Source: Pseudomonadota bacterium
GTDB lineage: Bacteria; Desulfobacterota; Desulfovibrionia; Desulfovibrionales; Desulfovibrionaceae
Assembly: GCA_018817515.1 (NCBI GenBank)
Contig: JAHIUD010000032.1
Location: 1-64,000, forward strand
Direction: 5' to 3'
DNA length: 64,000 nucleotides
Positions 39,537 through 49,501 of this stretch are shown here, in pieces. Within the stretch, counting starts at the first letter, position 1. Each line of letters begins with the position of its first letter. Made by a program: the position numbers and the translations under genes. The notes below the pieces were generated by a model. It searched no databases and was not told the origin of the DNA. It saw nothing but the letters and a program-made list of their open reading frames with translations.

Positions 39537-41639
39537 TTGGACCAGCGCGCCCTGCATGCATTCTTCGCCCCGCGAACCGTGGCCGTCATCGGCGCCTCGG
39601 CCACGCCCGGCAAGATCGGCAACAGCGTGATGCTGAACATGCTGGCTGCGGGCTACAAGGGCCGCCTGTATCCGGTGAACCCCAAGGGCGGCAGCATCGA
39701 GGGCCTGACCGTGCTGCGCAACGTGTCCGAGCTGCCGGGCGGCATCGACCTGGCGGTCATCGCCGTACCCAGGGACAAGGTGCTCCCGGTGCTGGAGAGC
39801 ATGGCCGTCAAGGGGTTGAAGGCGGCCATCGTCATCACCGCTGGCTTCCGCGAGGTGGGCCGCGAGGGCTATGACCTCGAACAGAAGATGGCCGAGCTGG
39901 CCGAGAGCCATGGCATCGCCCTGCTGGGCCCAAACAGCCTGGGCATGATGAACACGGCCCTTGGCGTCAACGCGTCTTTTTCCGCTACCCAACCATTGAG
40001 CGGCGACCTGGCCTTCTGTTCGCAGTCCGGCGCCTTGTGCGTGGCCATCCTGGACTGGGCCAAGGGCGAGAACATCGGCTTCTCCAAGTTCGTGAGCCTG
40101 GGCAACAAGGCCGTGCTGAACGAGACGCACCTGCTGCGCTACCTGGGCGCGGACCCGGCCTCCAAGGTCATCCTGGGCTACCTGGAGAACGTGGACAACG
40201 GCGAGGAGTTCATGCGCACGGCCAGGATGGTCTGCCGCACCAAGCCCGTGATCATGCTCAAGGCCGGCTCCACCGCAGCCGGAGCCAAGGCCGCAAGCTC
40301 GCATACCGGCGCCATTGCCGGGTCGGACAAGGCTTACGAAACGGCCTTCCGCCAGTCCGGCATCGTCCGGGCCAAGGATGTGGAGTCTTTGTTCTGCCTG
40401 GCCGAGGCCTTCGCCAACCTGCCCTTGCCCAAGGGCCCCAACGTGGCCATCGTGACCAATTCCGGCGGCCCGGGCATCCTCGCCGCCGACGCCTGCGAAA
40501 AGACGCGCCTGCACATGGCCCGGCTCTCGCCCGAGACCATCCAGCGCCTGCAGGCGCTCTTGCCGTCATATGCCGCCGTGTACAACCCCGTGGACATCAT
40601 CGGCGACGCCAACGCCGAGCGCTTCCGCAAGGCGCTTGAGATCGTGCTGGACGACCCGCTGGTGCACGCCGTGCTTCTGGTGTTGACGCCGACGGCCATG
40701 GTCGAGATCGAGGCCACGGCCACGGCTGTGGTGAACCTGGCCAAGCGCTCGGAAAAGCCCGTGGTGGCCTGCCTCATGGGCCGCAGCCACGTGCACGACG
40801 GCAAGAGCATCCTGCGCGCAGCAGGGCTGCCGTGCTACGCCTTCCCTGAACCGGCCATGCGCAGCATCGAGGCCATGTACACTTACGCCCTGTGGCGGCA
40901 GAAGCCCGTGCCCGTCTACGAATCGCCCGCGCGCGACATCAAGGCCGCCGGGCTGGTCATTGAGGAGGCGCTGAGGCGCGGCCAAAGCGAGATCGTGGAA
41001 TTTCAGGGCCGGGAAGTCCTTGCCGCGTACAACCTGCCCACGCCCCGCACCGTGCTGTGCCGCAGCAGCGATGAGGCCGTGCGCGCCGCGCAAAGCTTCA
41101 ACGGACCTGTGGCGCTGAAGATCGCCTCGCCGCAGCTCTCCCACAAGACCGACGTCCACGGGGTGGTCTTGAACCTCGACGGCGAAGCCGAGATACGGCA
41201 GGCTTTCTGGGACATCACCACCAGCACCCAGCGCCTGCGCCCCGATGCCTACATCGCTGGCTGCCTGGTGCAGGAGATGGCCCCACCCGACGCGCAGGAG
41301 GTCATCGTGGGCTTCAAGCGCGACGAGCAGTTCGGCCCGCTTCTCATGTTCGGCCTGGGCGGCATCCACGTCGAAATCCTGAAAGATGTGTCTTTCCACC
41401 TGAACCCCTTGAGTCGCGCCGACGCTTTTGGCATGATCCGGTCCATACGATCGTACATGCTGCTCAAGGGCGTGCGCGGCACCCCCTGCGTCAACCTGAA
41501 CGCCCTGGCGGACGTGCTTTTGGCCCTGTCCGCACTGGCGCATGATTTCCCGCAGGTGTATGAGGCGGAGTTCAACCCGGTACTTGTGAATTTTGATCGC
41601 GCGCTTGTCGCGGACATGCGAATGACGCTGCGCGCGTAA
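39537..41639 (+). CDS. ADP-forming acetate/acyl-CoA ligase family protein (fused alpha and beta subunits)
   Basis: A 700-residue protein. Residues about 1-460 form the CoA-binding and ligase-CoA part with TVAVIGASATPGKIGN, AFCSQSGALCVAI and SSHTGAIAGSDKAYE, whose His is the expected phospho-His. Residues about 480-700 are an ATP-grasp domain with LKIASPQLSHKTDVHGV. NDP-forming enzymes of this type interconvert acyl-CoA plus ADP and phosphate with acid plus CoA and ATP. The TTG start at 39537 follows CTGGAG; the ATG at 39533 is out of frame. It is followed by a DRTGG-domain gene, a pairing that hints at acetate metabolism. Confidence 0.9.
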   Translation: MDQRALHAFFAPRTVAVIGASATPGKIGNSVMLNMLAAGYKGRLYPVNPKGGSIEGLTVLRNVSELPGGIDLAVIAVPRDKVLPVLESMAVKGLKAAIVITAGFREVGREGYDLEQKMAELAESHGIALLGPNSLGMMNTALGVNASFSATQPLSGDLAFCSQSGALCVAILDWAKGENIGFSKFVSLGNKAVLNETHLLRYLGADPASKVILGYLENVDNGEEFMRTARMVCRTKPVIMLKAGSTAAGAKAASSHTGAIAGSDKAYETAFRQSGIVRAKDVESLFCLAEAFANLPLPKGPNVAIVTNSGGPGILAADACEKTRLHMARLSPETIQRLQALLPSYAAVYNPVDIIGDANAERFRKALEIVLDDPLVHAVLLVLTPTAMVEIEATATAVVNLAKRSEKPVVACLMGRSHVHDGKSILRAAGLPCYAFPEPAMRSIEAMYTYALWRQKPVPVYESPARDIKAAGLVIEEALRRGQSEIVEFQGREVLAAYNLPTPRTVLCRSSDEAVRAAQSFNGPVALKIASPQLSHKTDVHGVVLNLDGEAEIRQAFWDITTSTQRLRPDAYIAGCLVQEMAPPDAQEVIVGFKRDEQFGPLLMFGLGGIHVEILKDVSFHLNPLSRADAFGMIRSIRSYMLLKGVRGTPCVNLNALADVLLALSALAHDFPQVYEAEFNPVLVNFDRALVADMRMTLRA

Positions 41640-41665
41640 GGCGTTTGGCGGGAGAGGAGGAGACA

Positions 41666-42730
41666 ATGGTCGGCCTGTATATCGGCTCCACATCGGGGTA
41701 TTCCGGGAAAAATCTCATAGCCATGTCGCTGGGCCTGCGCTTCAAGAAAGAGGGGCTGCGCGTGGGCTACATGAAGCCCGTCGGCGCTGTTCCGCGCAAG
41801 GAGAACGGCCAGCCCGGCGACGAGGACGCCTTCTTCCTCCAGGAAGTCCTCGGCCTGCGGCAGGACCCGGAGCTGGTGACGCCCGTGGTGGTGACGCGTG
41901 AGTTCACCGTGCGCGCCTTCAGCGAAGACATCGGCGACCTCATGCCCGGCATCGTCTCGGCCTACGAGGAGCTCTCCCGCGACAAGGACGTCATGATCAT
42001 CGCCGGATCAGGCAACCTGCTCGGCTCCGGCACCTACTGCGGGCTGGACGGGGTCAGCGTATCGCGCGCGCTGGGGGCCAAGGCGCTGGTCATCGACCGC
42101 TACCAGAACGAGCTCAAGTATGATTACGTGCTGCGCTGCCATGAGGCCCTGGGCGATGACCTTGCCGGGGTCATCCTGAACGACATCCCGGAAAGCTACC
42201 GGCCCGAGGTGGACGATCTCATCGTGCCGTTCTTCAAGCGCAAGGGCGTGGACGTGCTGGGCGTCATCGCCTCGGACCCCATCATGAGCGCCATCAAGGT
42301 CAGCGACCTGGCCGAGCGTTTGGGCGGCAAGATCATCTCCGCCCACCACAAGGCTGATCGCGTGGTGGAGAATTTCCTCATCGGCACCATGCAGGTGGAG
42401 AATTTCCTGCAGCACTTCATGCGCCACAAGAACTCGGCCATCATCGTCGGCGGCGACCGCTCCGACGTGCAGCTGGTGGCGCTGGAAGGCAGCTGCCCGT
42501 GTCTCATCCTCACCGGCAACCTGTACCCCAACGACATCATCCTGACCCGCTCCGAGGTGCTGCAAACGCCCATCATCATGGTGCGCGAGGACACCTTCAG
42601 CGTGGCCAAGAAGATGGAGAGCATCCTCTCGCGCCACAAGCTGCGCGACATGATCAAGGTCAACCACGGCGTGCAGCTGGTGGGCGCGGCGCTGGACTTC
42701 GAACTCTTGAAGGGAAAGATTGGGCTGTAG
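41666..42730 (+). CDS. BioD-like P-loop / DRTGG domain protein (phosphotransacetylase-family N-terminal type)
   Basis: A 354-residue protein. Residues 1 to about 200 are a dethiobiotin-synthetase-like P-loop domain (LYIGSTSGYSGKNLIAMSLG) and residues about 215-325 a DRTGG domain (ISAHHKADRVVENFLIGTM, IIVGGDRSDVQL). This pair makes up the N-terminal regulatory part of large phosphotransacetylases, but the catalytic domain is absent, so the protein is likely regulatory. GAGGAGGAGA precedes the ATG at 41666. It is cotranscribed with the acyl-CoA ligase and ends at a terminator. Confidence 0.85.
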   Translation: MVGLYIGSTSGYSGKNLIAMSLGLRFKKEGLRVGYMKPVGAVPRKENGQPGDEDAFFLQEVLGLRQDPELVTPVVVTREFTVRAFSEDIGDLMPGIVSAYEELSRDKDVMIIAGSGNLLGSGTYCGLDGVSVSRALGAKALVIDRYQNELKYDYVLRCHEALGDDLAGVILNDIPESYRPEVDDLIVPFFKRKGVDVLGVIASDPIMSAIKVSDLAERLGGKIISAHHKADRVVENFLIGTMQVENFLQHFMRHKNSAIIVGGDRSDVQLVALEGSCPCLILTGNLYPNDIILTRSEVLQTPIIMVREDTFSVAKKMESILSRHKLRDMIKVNHGVQLVGAALDFELLKGKIGL

Positions 42731-42754
42731 GCCGCAGACAGTCTGACATGAAAC

Positions 42755-42784
42755 AAGGCCGGGTCACCCCGGCCTTTTCTTTTG
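42755..42784 (+). terminator. Terminator after the DRTGG gene
   Basis: AAGGCCGGG / CCCCGGCCTT hairpin with a TCA loop followed by TTCTTTT. Its left flank is A-rich, so it may also serve the convergent thioesterase gene. Confidence 0.86.
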
Positions 42785-42797
42785 GCGGTCGCTGGCG

Positions 42798-43217
42798 CTA
42801 CTTGCCGCGCCGGATGTTGTACACGGCCCGGCCCACGGCCACGTGCTTGTCCGGTTCGCCCTCGCTCCAGATGACAACGTGCGCGTTGCCCACGCGGTTG
42901 CCGAGCAGGCGCACCGTGGCCTCGGCGTAAAGGTCGCGGTCCGGGGCCGGGCGCAGGTAGTCCACGCCCAGGTCGATGGTGGCGATGCGGTCCTCCAGGC
43001 GGCAGCATGTCCACACAGCGAACCCGCCGCAAACGTCCACCAGGGAGGAGATGACCCCGCCATGCAGCGCTGGCCTGCGCACATCACCCAGAAGTTCACG
43101 CTGGTAGGGCACACGCAGCCGCACATGCCCCTCGCCGAGCTCCACCACCCTGATGCCCAGCACCTCGTTGAAGGGGATACCGCTCTCGATGAGTTCCTTG
43201 AGCTTGGCGAAGTCCAT
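42798..43217 (-). CDS. PaaI-type hotdog-fold thioesterase
   Basis: A 139-residue hotdog-fold protein. It contains the family core LHGGVISSLVDVCGGFAVW, in which HGG and the Asp belong to the acyl-CoA binding and active region, followed by TIDLGVDYLRPA. Such enzymes hydrolyse acyl-CoA esters, often aromatic or medium-chain. The ATG at 43217 lies just downstream of ribF on the same strand (23-base gap), so cotranscription is likely. Confidence 0.87.
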   Translation of the reverse strand: MDFAKLKELIESGIPFNEVLGIRVVELGEGHVRLRVPYQRELLGDVRRPALHGGVISSLVDVCGGFAVWTCCRLEDRIATIDLGVDYLRPAPDRDLYAEATVRLLGNRVGNAHVVIWSEGEPDKHVAVGRAVYNIRRGK

Positions 43218-43240
43218 GCGGGTGTCCTTTGCTGGGTGGG

Positions 43241-44215
43241 CTAGTCGTCCGTGTCCGCTTCCTGCGGTCCTGGGCGCATCTGGGCATCATTGCTGGCCAG
43301 AATGATGCGGCCCAGCTGCACATCCTCGCCAATGCGCGCCTTGAGCGCGTCGATGGTTTCGAACTTGCGTTCGGAGCGCAGACGCTGCACGAACTGCACG
43401 CTCAGGGTCTGACCGTAGATGTTGCGGGCAAAATCCATGATGTGCACTTCAAGCGTCAACCCGGTGTCGCCGAAGGTGGGGTTGATGCCCACGTTGGCCA
43501 CGGCGGGCAGGGCCTGGCCGTCGAGAACGGCCCAGACCGCGTACACGCCCGGTTTGGGCAGGAGCACGTCTTTGTAGGCGATGTTGGCTGTGGGGAAGCC
43601 CAAAAGGGACGCTCCGCGCTTCATGCCGTCCACCACTTGGCCCTGGACCTCGAAGAAGCGGCCCAAAAGGGGCCGCGTATCCCAGACGTTGCCGGACTGC
43701 ACCATGTCGCGGATGCGCGTGGAGCTGACCACGGCCCCGCTTACGATGACCGGGTCCAGGCGCTCGACGCCAAAACCATACTGCTGGCCAAGCAGGCTCA
43801 GCAGGTCGAAATTCCCCCTGCGGCCCTTGCCCATGGCGTAGTCGTAGCCGATGACAAGCTCGCGCAGGGCCAGACCCTCCACCAGGTAGCGGCGCACAAA
43901 CTCCTCCGGCTCCAAAGCGGCCATCTGGCGTGTGAACTCCAGCACCAGGCTGACGTTAGGCCCCTGGGCCTCGATGAGTGCCAGGCGCAGGCTGGTGCTG
44001 GTGAGAAAGGGCGGGGCCTTCTGACCCATGAGCACGGTCATGGGGTGCGGGTCGAAGGTCAGCACCACGCTGACCAGACCGAGCTTGCGGGCCTTGGCGC
44101 AGGTCAGGGCCAGCAGGCGCTGGTGGCCCACGTGCACCCCGTCGAAATTGCCGATGGTGACGCAGGAGCCGGCGATGGTGTCGCGGAGTTCCTCAATGGT
44201 GCAGGCAGTGATCAT
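43241..44215 (-). CDS. ribF: Bifunctional riboflavin kinase / FAD synthetase
   Basis: A 324-residue enzyme. The N-terminal FAD synthetase has SCVTIGNFDGVHVGHQRLL (HxGH-type nucleotidyltransferase motif) and LVIGYDYAMGKGRRG. The C-terminal riboflavin kinase has GRFFEVQGQVVDGMKRG, LLGFPTANIA and the NPTFGDTGLTLEVHIMDF region. It converts riboflavin to FMN and FAD. Length and domain order are typical. Confidence 0.93.
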   Translation of the reverse strand: MITACTIEELRDTIAGSCVTIGNFDGVHVGHQRLLALTCAKARKLGLVSVVLTFDPHPMTVLMGQKAPPFLTSTSLRLALIEAQGPNVSLVLEFTRQMAALEPEEFVRRYLVEGLALRELVIGYDYAMGKGRRGNFDLLSLLGQQYGFGVERLDPVIVSGAVVSSTRIRDMVQSGNVWDTRPLLGRFFEVQGQVVDGMKRGASLLGFPTANIAYKDVLLPKPGVYAVWAVLDGQALPAVANVGINPTFGDTGLTLEVHIMDFARNIYGQTLSVQFVQRLRSERKFETIDALKARIGEDVQLGRIILASNDAQMRPGPQEADTDD

Positions 44216-44274
44216 GTGCGGGCAGCTTCCTTATGCGGACAAGATGCAGTGGGTAGCAAAAAGCTCGCGCGGCA

Positions 44275-45732
44275 TCAAGGGTTGCGCCTCTCCGCCTGCG
44301 GGCCTTCGTCGAAGCGCTCGTTGGTGGCCTTCTGCAAGGCGCCCAGGCGTTTCTTCTGCTCCTCTGTGCCCGCAAGGGACTTGGCCTTGTCCATGTGGAA
44401 GCGCATGTTCTTTTTGTCGCGTCCGTAGAGGCCGGCATAGGAGAGCTGCAGATGCGCGTCGAAGAGGTTGCCGGATTCTCCGTACATGCGGCCCAGGTGG
44501 AAGCGCACCTCGGAGTCTTCGGGCACTTCGCGCACCACGCGCTCCATGGTGCTGATGGCTGCCTTGTAGTCCTTGCGCTCGGCCATGAGCCGGGCGGTGA
44601 AGAACAGCGACATGGCGTCGCGCGGGTTCATGATGGCGGCCTTCTGCAGATATGGTCCGGCCTTAGCGAAATCGCCCTTGTTGAAGTAGAAGATCCCGGA
44701 CTCGCGCAGAACCAGCGGGTCGTTTGCGCCGCAGGCCAGGGCGGTCTCGAATTCATGCTCCGCCTGGCTCACGCGCTTGAGGCGCTCCAGCACGATGCCC
44801 TTGCCCGCATGGTCCAGGCAGAGCATCTCCGCCTTGGGCTTGTTGTTGTAGTATGACAGGGCGGTATCCGCATTGCTCATGCGGGCGCGCACCAGGGTCT
44901 GAATGCGCAGGAACTTGTCCTTGTGGTACTCGCGGGCCACGACCTCGGCCGGCATCCTGCGGATGCGGTCGCGCAGGTAGCTGATGCGCTCATCCAGGCC
45001 GGGGTGGGTGGAAAGGTAGCTCGGGATGCTGTCGCTGCTCATGTACCAACGCAGCTTGTTCATCAGTTCGAAGGTCTTGGGCATGGCGTCTGGATTGTAG
45101 CCGGACTTCGTCAGGTAGTTGATGCCCACCTGGTCGGCGTCGCGCTCGTTCTCGCGCGTGTACATGAGGAACGCCGACTGCGCGCCCGCCATGGAGGTGG
45201 TGGCCACGGCCTGGCCGATGGCGTTGGTCGTCTGGCCGCCGCCTTTGGAGCCGATGAGCACGCCCGCCACCATGCCCGCGAGGGAGGCGATGCTGATGAA
45301 GCGCATCTGGTCCATGCGCTTGGCCACATGGCGCTCCGTCACGTGGGCAAGTTCGTGGCCGATGACCGCGGCCAGCTCGTCTTCGTTGTCCACGTTGAGG
45401 ATGAGTCCGGTGAAGATGTAGATGTAGCCGCCAGGCACGGCAAAGGCGTTCATGGAGTCGTTGAAGACCACGGCGCTGTGGATGCTCCAGGGCTGCGGCG
45501 GCAGGGCGGTGCCCACGCGGTCCACCACTTCCTTGACATAGGCCACGATCTCCGGGTCGTCCACAAAACCTATCTGGGCGCGGATGGTGTTGTCGAACTT
45601 CTTGCCCATCTCGATCTCGTCGGCCACGGTGATGGAGCCGAACAGCGCCCAGGCACGGTACGGGGCCAGCACAATGAGCAGCGCGGCCAGAAAGCTGGCG
45701 GCAAGGGGCAATGTTTTGTGCAGGGTGTTCAT
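44275..45732 (-). CDS. M48-family metalloprotease with TPR domain (BepA-like)
   Basis: A 485-residue exported protein. An N-terminal hydrophobic stretch (about residues 6-28) acts as signal peptide or anchor. The M48 protease domain has the zinc motif HELAH at residues 126-130 and a later Glu in TRENERDADQVG. Residues about 270-480 hold tetratricopeptide-like repeats. This matches BepA/YfgC, which controls outer-membrane protein assembly in Gram-negatives. The ATG at 45732 is preceded by AGGGAG; the longer frame begins at 45774. Confidence 0.9.
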   Translation of the reverse strand: MNTLHKTLPLAASFLAALLIVLAPYRAWALFGSITVADEIEMGKKFDNTIRAQIGFVDDPEIVAYVKEVVDRVGTALPPQPWSIHSAVVFNDSMNAFAVPGGYIYIFTGLILNVDNEDELAAVIGHELAHVTERHVAKRMDQMRFISIASLAGMVAGVLIGSKGGGQTTNAIGQAVATTSMAGAQSAFLMYTRENERDADQVGINYLTKSGYNPDAMPKTFELMNKLRWYMSSDSIPSYLSTHPGLDERISYLRDRIRRMPAEVVAREYHKDKFLRIQTLVRARMSNADTALSYYNNKPKAEMLCLDHAGKGIVLERLKRVSQAEHEFETALACGANDPLVLRESGIFYFNKGDFAKAGPYLQKAAIMNPRDAMSLFFTARLMAERKDYKAAISTMERVVREVPEDSEVRFHLGRMYGESGNLFDAHLQLSYAGLYGRDKKNMRFHMDKAKSLAGTEEQKKRLGALQKATNERFDEGPQAERRNP

Positions 45733-45803
45733 GAGGCTCCCTGGGGTTCGGATGTCCGTGGGGCATTCATTCAAGCGGCACTAAGTCTAACACCATTCAG
45801 GGA

Positions 45804-45838
45804 AAGAAAAAAGGATGCCCGCAGGGGACATCCTTTTC
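45804..45838 (-). terminator. Terminator of rho
   Basis: On the minus strand AAGGATG / CATCCTT with an 11-base loop is followed by TTTTTTCTTTC, 26 bases after the rho stop codon. Confidence 0.85.
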
Positions 45839-45863
45839 AAGAAAACATCAGATATTCAGTGTG

Positions 45864-47204
<1,341 letters not shown>

Positions 47205-47250
47205 TATTAAGCCTCACGCTCCGTAGGATAAGGTTGCAGAAATGGCAGAG

Positions 47251-47424
47251 TCCTCACGGTGAGGATGATCTACAGAAGAAGATCAGAGCTTGTAAGTGGG
47301 CGTATCCGTTTTGTGGAGTATATCTCTGCCGCACGGCAGTAAAGAGCGGGGGATATTTCAATACGTATCTAGGGCGTCGGGTTTCCCGGATGGAGTTCTG
47401 CCGGTTGCGGATGTGAAATATCCC
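47251..47424 (-). promoter_or_regulatory. Structured leader upstream of rho
   Basis: Between carD and rho the DNA holds three perfect inverted repeats. TCCTCAC/GTGAGGA lies at 47251-47265 and CTGCCG/CGGCAG at 47326-47339. GGGATATTTCA (47350-47360) pairs with TGAAATATCCC (47414-47424) and encloses a smaller CGGG/CCCG hairpin. No reading frame of note is present. It may form a regulatory RNA leader for rho, which is known to be autoregulated through its leader in Escherichia coli. Confidence 0.45.
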
Positions 47425-47479
47425 GCGCGAACGCGCTGAAGTATCGCCTAACCCAAAGGTTCGACGTTGACAAGGGGGG

Positions 47480-48007
47480 TTACTTGGCTTTTTGCAACTT
47501 TTCCTGTTGCTTCAAAATAACGTCTGCAAACATCTCGTTGATGTCCACCTTGATATCAGCCTGTTCCCGGCCAAGAGCAAAGGCAAGCTCCATGGAAACC
47601 AGGGTCATGGCCTGTTCAAGCAGGCGGCGCTCGCCAAAGGAGAGCTCCTTGTCCATGCCGATGAGGAAGAGCTCCTTGAGCACGTAGGCCACATCGGCCA
47701 GATCGGTGCTCTTGAGCTTCTCGGAATACTCGCGATAGCGGCGGTTCCAGTTCTGTCCGGTGTAGCCGGTGAATTCCGAGCGGTCCTTGAGCGATTCGAA
47801 CACTTCCTGTCCGTTGCGCACGCTGCACACATGGCGCAGACCGACGTTCGTGGCGTTCTTCACCGGCACCATGAGGGTCACTGAATTGCTCAGGATGCGG
47901 ACGATGTAGTATTCTGCATTCGTCCCGCTGATTTCCTGACTCTCGATGCGCTCGATGCGCCCTACGCCTTGGGCAGGGTACACCACCAACTCATTGATTT
48001 GAAACAC
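47480..48007 (-). CDS. carD: CarD/CdnL-family transcription regulator
   Basis: A 175-residue RNA polymerase-binding protein. The N-terminal RNAP-interacting Tudor-like domain reads MFQINELVVYPAQGVGRIE and YYIVRILSNSVTLMVPV. The C-terminal helical domain contains the Trp-bearing NWNRRYREY, used by CarD proteins to stabilise open promoter complexes. It lies between pth and rho in a minus-strand cluster. Confidence 0.92.
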   Translation of the reverse strand: MFQINELVVYPAQGVGRIERIESQEISGTNAEYYIVRILSNSVTLMVPVKNATNVGLRHVCSVRNGQEVFESLKDRSEFTGYTGQNWNRRYREYSEKLKSTDLADVAYVLKELFLIGMDKELSFGERRLLEQAMTLVSMELAFALGREQADIKVDINEMFADVILKQQEKLQKAK

Positions 48008-48055
48008 TGAATCTCCTTCGAAATCTTGAGGGCACTTTTCCGGTGAATTGGTACA

Positions 48056-48715
48056 TTACCCCATTGTCCCGGAAGTGTCCACCGTCGCATCCCCGGCAGG
48101 GGGAAGCGGCAGGCGGAAGGAGTTTATGGCCTGCGTGGCCTCGGTCTGGCCGCGGCGGAGCATGAGTGTGAGTCCCTTTTGCGCTGCTGCGCAGACTGCG
48201 ACGACAGCTTCGGTCTCGGCCTGGGGAAAGGACTGCAGCACGAAACGAGACACATCGGAGGAGTACTCCGGGCGGCCGATGCCCAGCCGCAGCCGCAAGA
48301 ATTCTTCGCTGCTCAGGTGCTCCACGATGGAGTCGATGCCCTTGTGTCCGTTTGATCCGCCGCCGCGCTTGAGCTTCATGCGGCCCAGGGGCAGGTCCAG
48401 CTCATCGTGCACAACAACCACGTCTTCCAGGCCCACGCCATGCCGCCCGCAGATCCGCGCCACGGCACGTCCCGAGAGGTTCATGTAGGTCATGGGTTTG
48501 GCCAACAGGCAGCTCACGCCGCCCAGGGTCAGGCTGTAGAGCTGGTAGTCGCCCTCGGCCTGCAGAGTCTCAAGGCGCATGCTCTTGCGTTCCCTGGCGA
48601 CTGCAACGATGTCGTCGATGACGAGAAAGCCAAAGTTGTGCCTAGTGTTGGCGTATTCTGGCCCCGGGTTGCCCAGGCCGACGATGAGAGGTGAGGTGCG
48701 CATGGGAGCATCCAT
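48056..48715 (-). CDS. pth: Peptidyl-tRNA hydrolase
   Basis: A 219-residue enzyme that frees tRNA from stalled peptidyl-tRNA. It has LIVGLGNPGPEYANTRHNFGF with the catalytic His, PMTYMNLSGRAV, the VVVHDELDLPLGRMKLK motif with catalytic Asp, and GGSNGHKGIDSI. The start may be 48715 or 48703; neither has a strong ribosome site. The C-terminus is slightly longer than usual. It follows rplY, a widespread pairing. Confidence 0.93.
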   Translation of the reverse strand: MDAPMRTSPLIVGLGNPGPEYANTRHNFGFLVIDDIVAVARERKSMRLETLQAEGDYQLYSLTLGGVSCLLAKPMTYMNLSGRAVARICGRHGVGLEDVVVVHDELDLPLGRMKLKRGGGSNGHKGIDSIVEHLSSEEFLRLRLGIGRPEYSSDVSRFVLQSFPQAETEAVVAVCAAAQKGLTLMLRRGQTEATQAINSFRLPLPPAGDATVDTSGTMG

Positions 48716-48759
48716 TGGGCCGCTGCGCCTGGCAGGGGCAGATGCAGTAACGGGAAATG

Positions 48760-48784
48760 CGGGGGGAGCCGGACTCCCCCCGCA
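48760..48784 (-). terminator. Strong GC hairpin between rplY and pth
   Basis: A perfect ten-base inverted repeat GCGGGGGGAG / CTCCCCCCGC with a five-base loop sits between the rplY stop and the pth start. There is no good T tract after it on the minus strand, so it may be an attenuator, an mRNA processing or stabilising element rather than a full terminator. Confidence 0.5.
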
Positions 48785-48832
48785 ATCAGGCCCGGCAGTG
48801 AGCCGGGAGAATAAGCTTCAGCGCGTAGAAGA

Positions 48833-49438
48833 CTACTTCTTCGCGGGCTCGGCGGCAGCCTTTTCTTCTTCAGCTTCCTGGGCGACGATGCCGACAACGG
48901 CGAAGTTGTCGTCATAGACGGCGCGGACGCCAGCGGGAAGCTTGATCTCGTCGATGTGCAGGTTCACGCCGAGGTCGAGGTCGGTGACGTCGATGACGAT
49001 GCTCTCAGGGACGTCCAGCGGCTTGCAGATGACTTCCACGGTCTCGCGGAAGACTTCCAGAAGACCACCGAGGATGATGCCCTTGGCTTTGCCCTCGACA
49101 ACAATGCGCACGTCGACCTTGATCTCGCGATCCAGATCGACGCCGTAGAAATCGACGTGGATGGGCGTGGACTTCAGCGGATCGAACTGCATGTCCCAGA
49201 TCAGGGAGGGCATGGACTCGGTCTTGCCGTCCATGTCCATCTCAAGATGGAACACGCGGGAGCTGCCGACCTTGCGGTGCAGCTTGGTCAGCGGCAGCAT
49301 GTCGACCACCACCGAAATGTTCTGGCCCTTCTGGTTGTAGTACACGCCGGGAACCAGGTTCTTGGAGAGCATGCGGCGGCAGGTGCCCTTGCCTTTCTCG
49401 GCGCGCGGACGCACGCTCAACGTCATCAGTTCAGCCAT
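48833..49438 (-). CDS. rplY: 50S ribosomal protein L25 (Ctc-type)
   Basis: A 201-residue L25/TL5/Ctc protein. The N-terminal 5S rRNA-binding domain (about 1-95) includes LSVRPRAEKGKGTCRRM and FHLEMDMDGK. The C-terminal TL5 domain (about 96-185) includes HVDFYGVDLDREIKVDV and a Glu/Ala-rich tail. AAAGGAGATGAGG precedes the ATG. It lies between prs and pth. Confidence 0.94.
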   Translation of the reverse strand: MAELMTLSVRPRAEKGKGTCRRMLSKNLVPGVYYNQKGQNISVVVDMLPLTKLHRKVGSSRVFHLEMDMDGKTESMPSLIWDMQFDPLKSTPIHVDFYGVDLDREIKVDVRIVVEGKAKGIILGGLLEVFRETVEVICKPLDVPESIVIDVTDLDLGVNLHIDEIKLPAGVRAVYDDNFAVVGIVAQEAEEEKAAAEPAKK

Positions 49439-49501
49439 TTCCTCATCTCCTTTCAGAAACCGGGCGACCTTACGAAGCCGCCCGAAAATATGTTCAAATG
49501 G

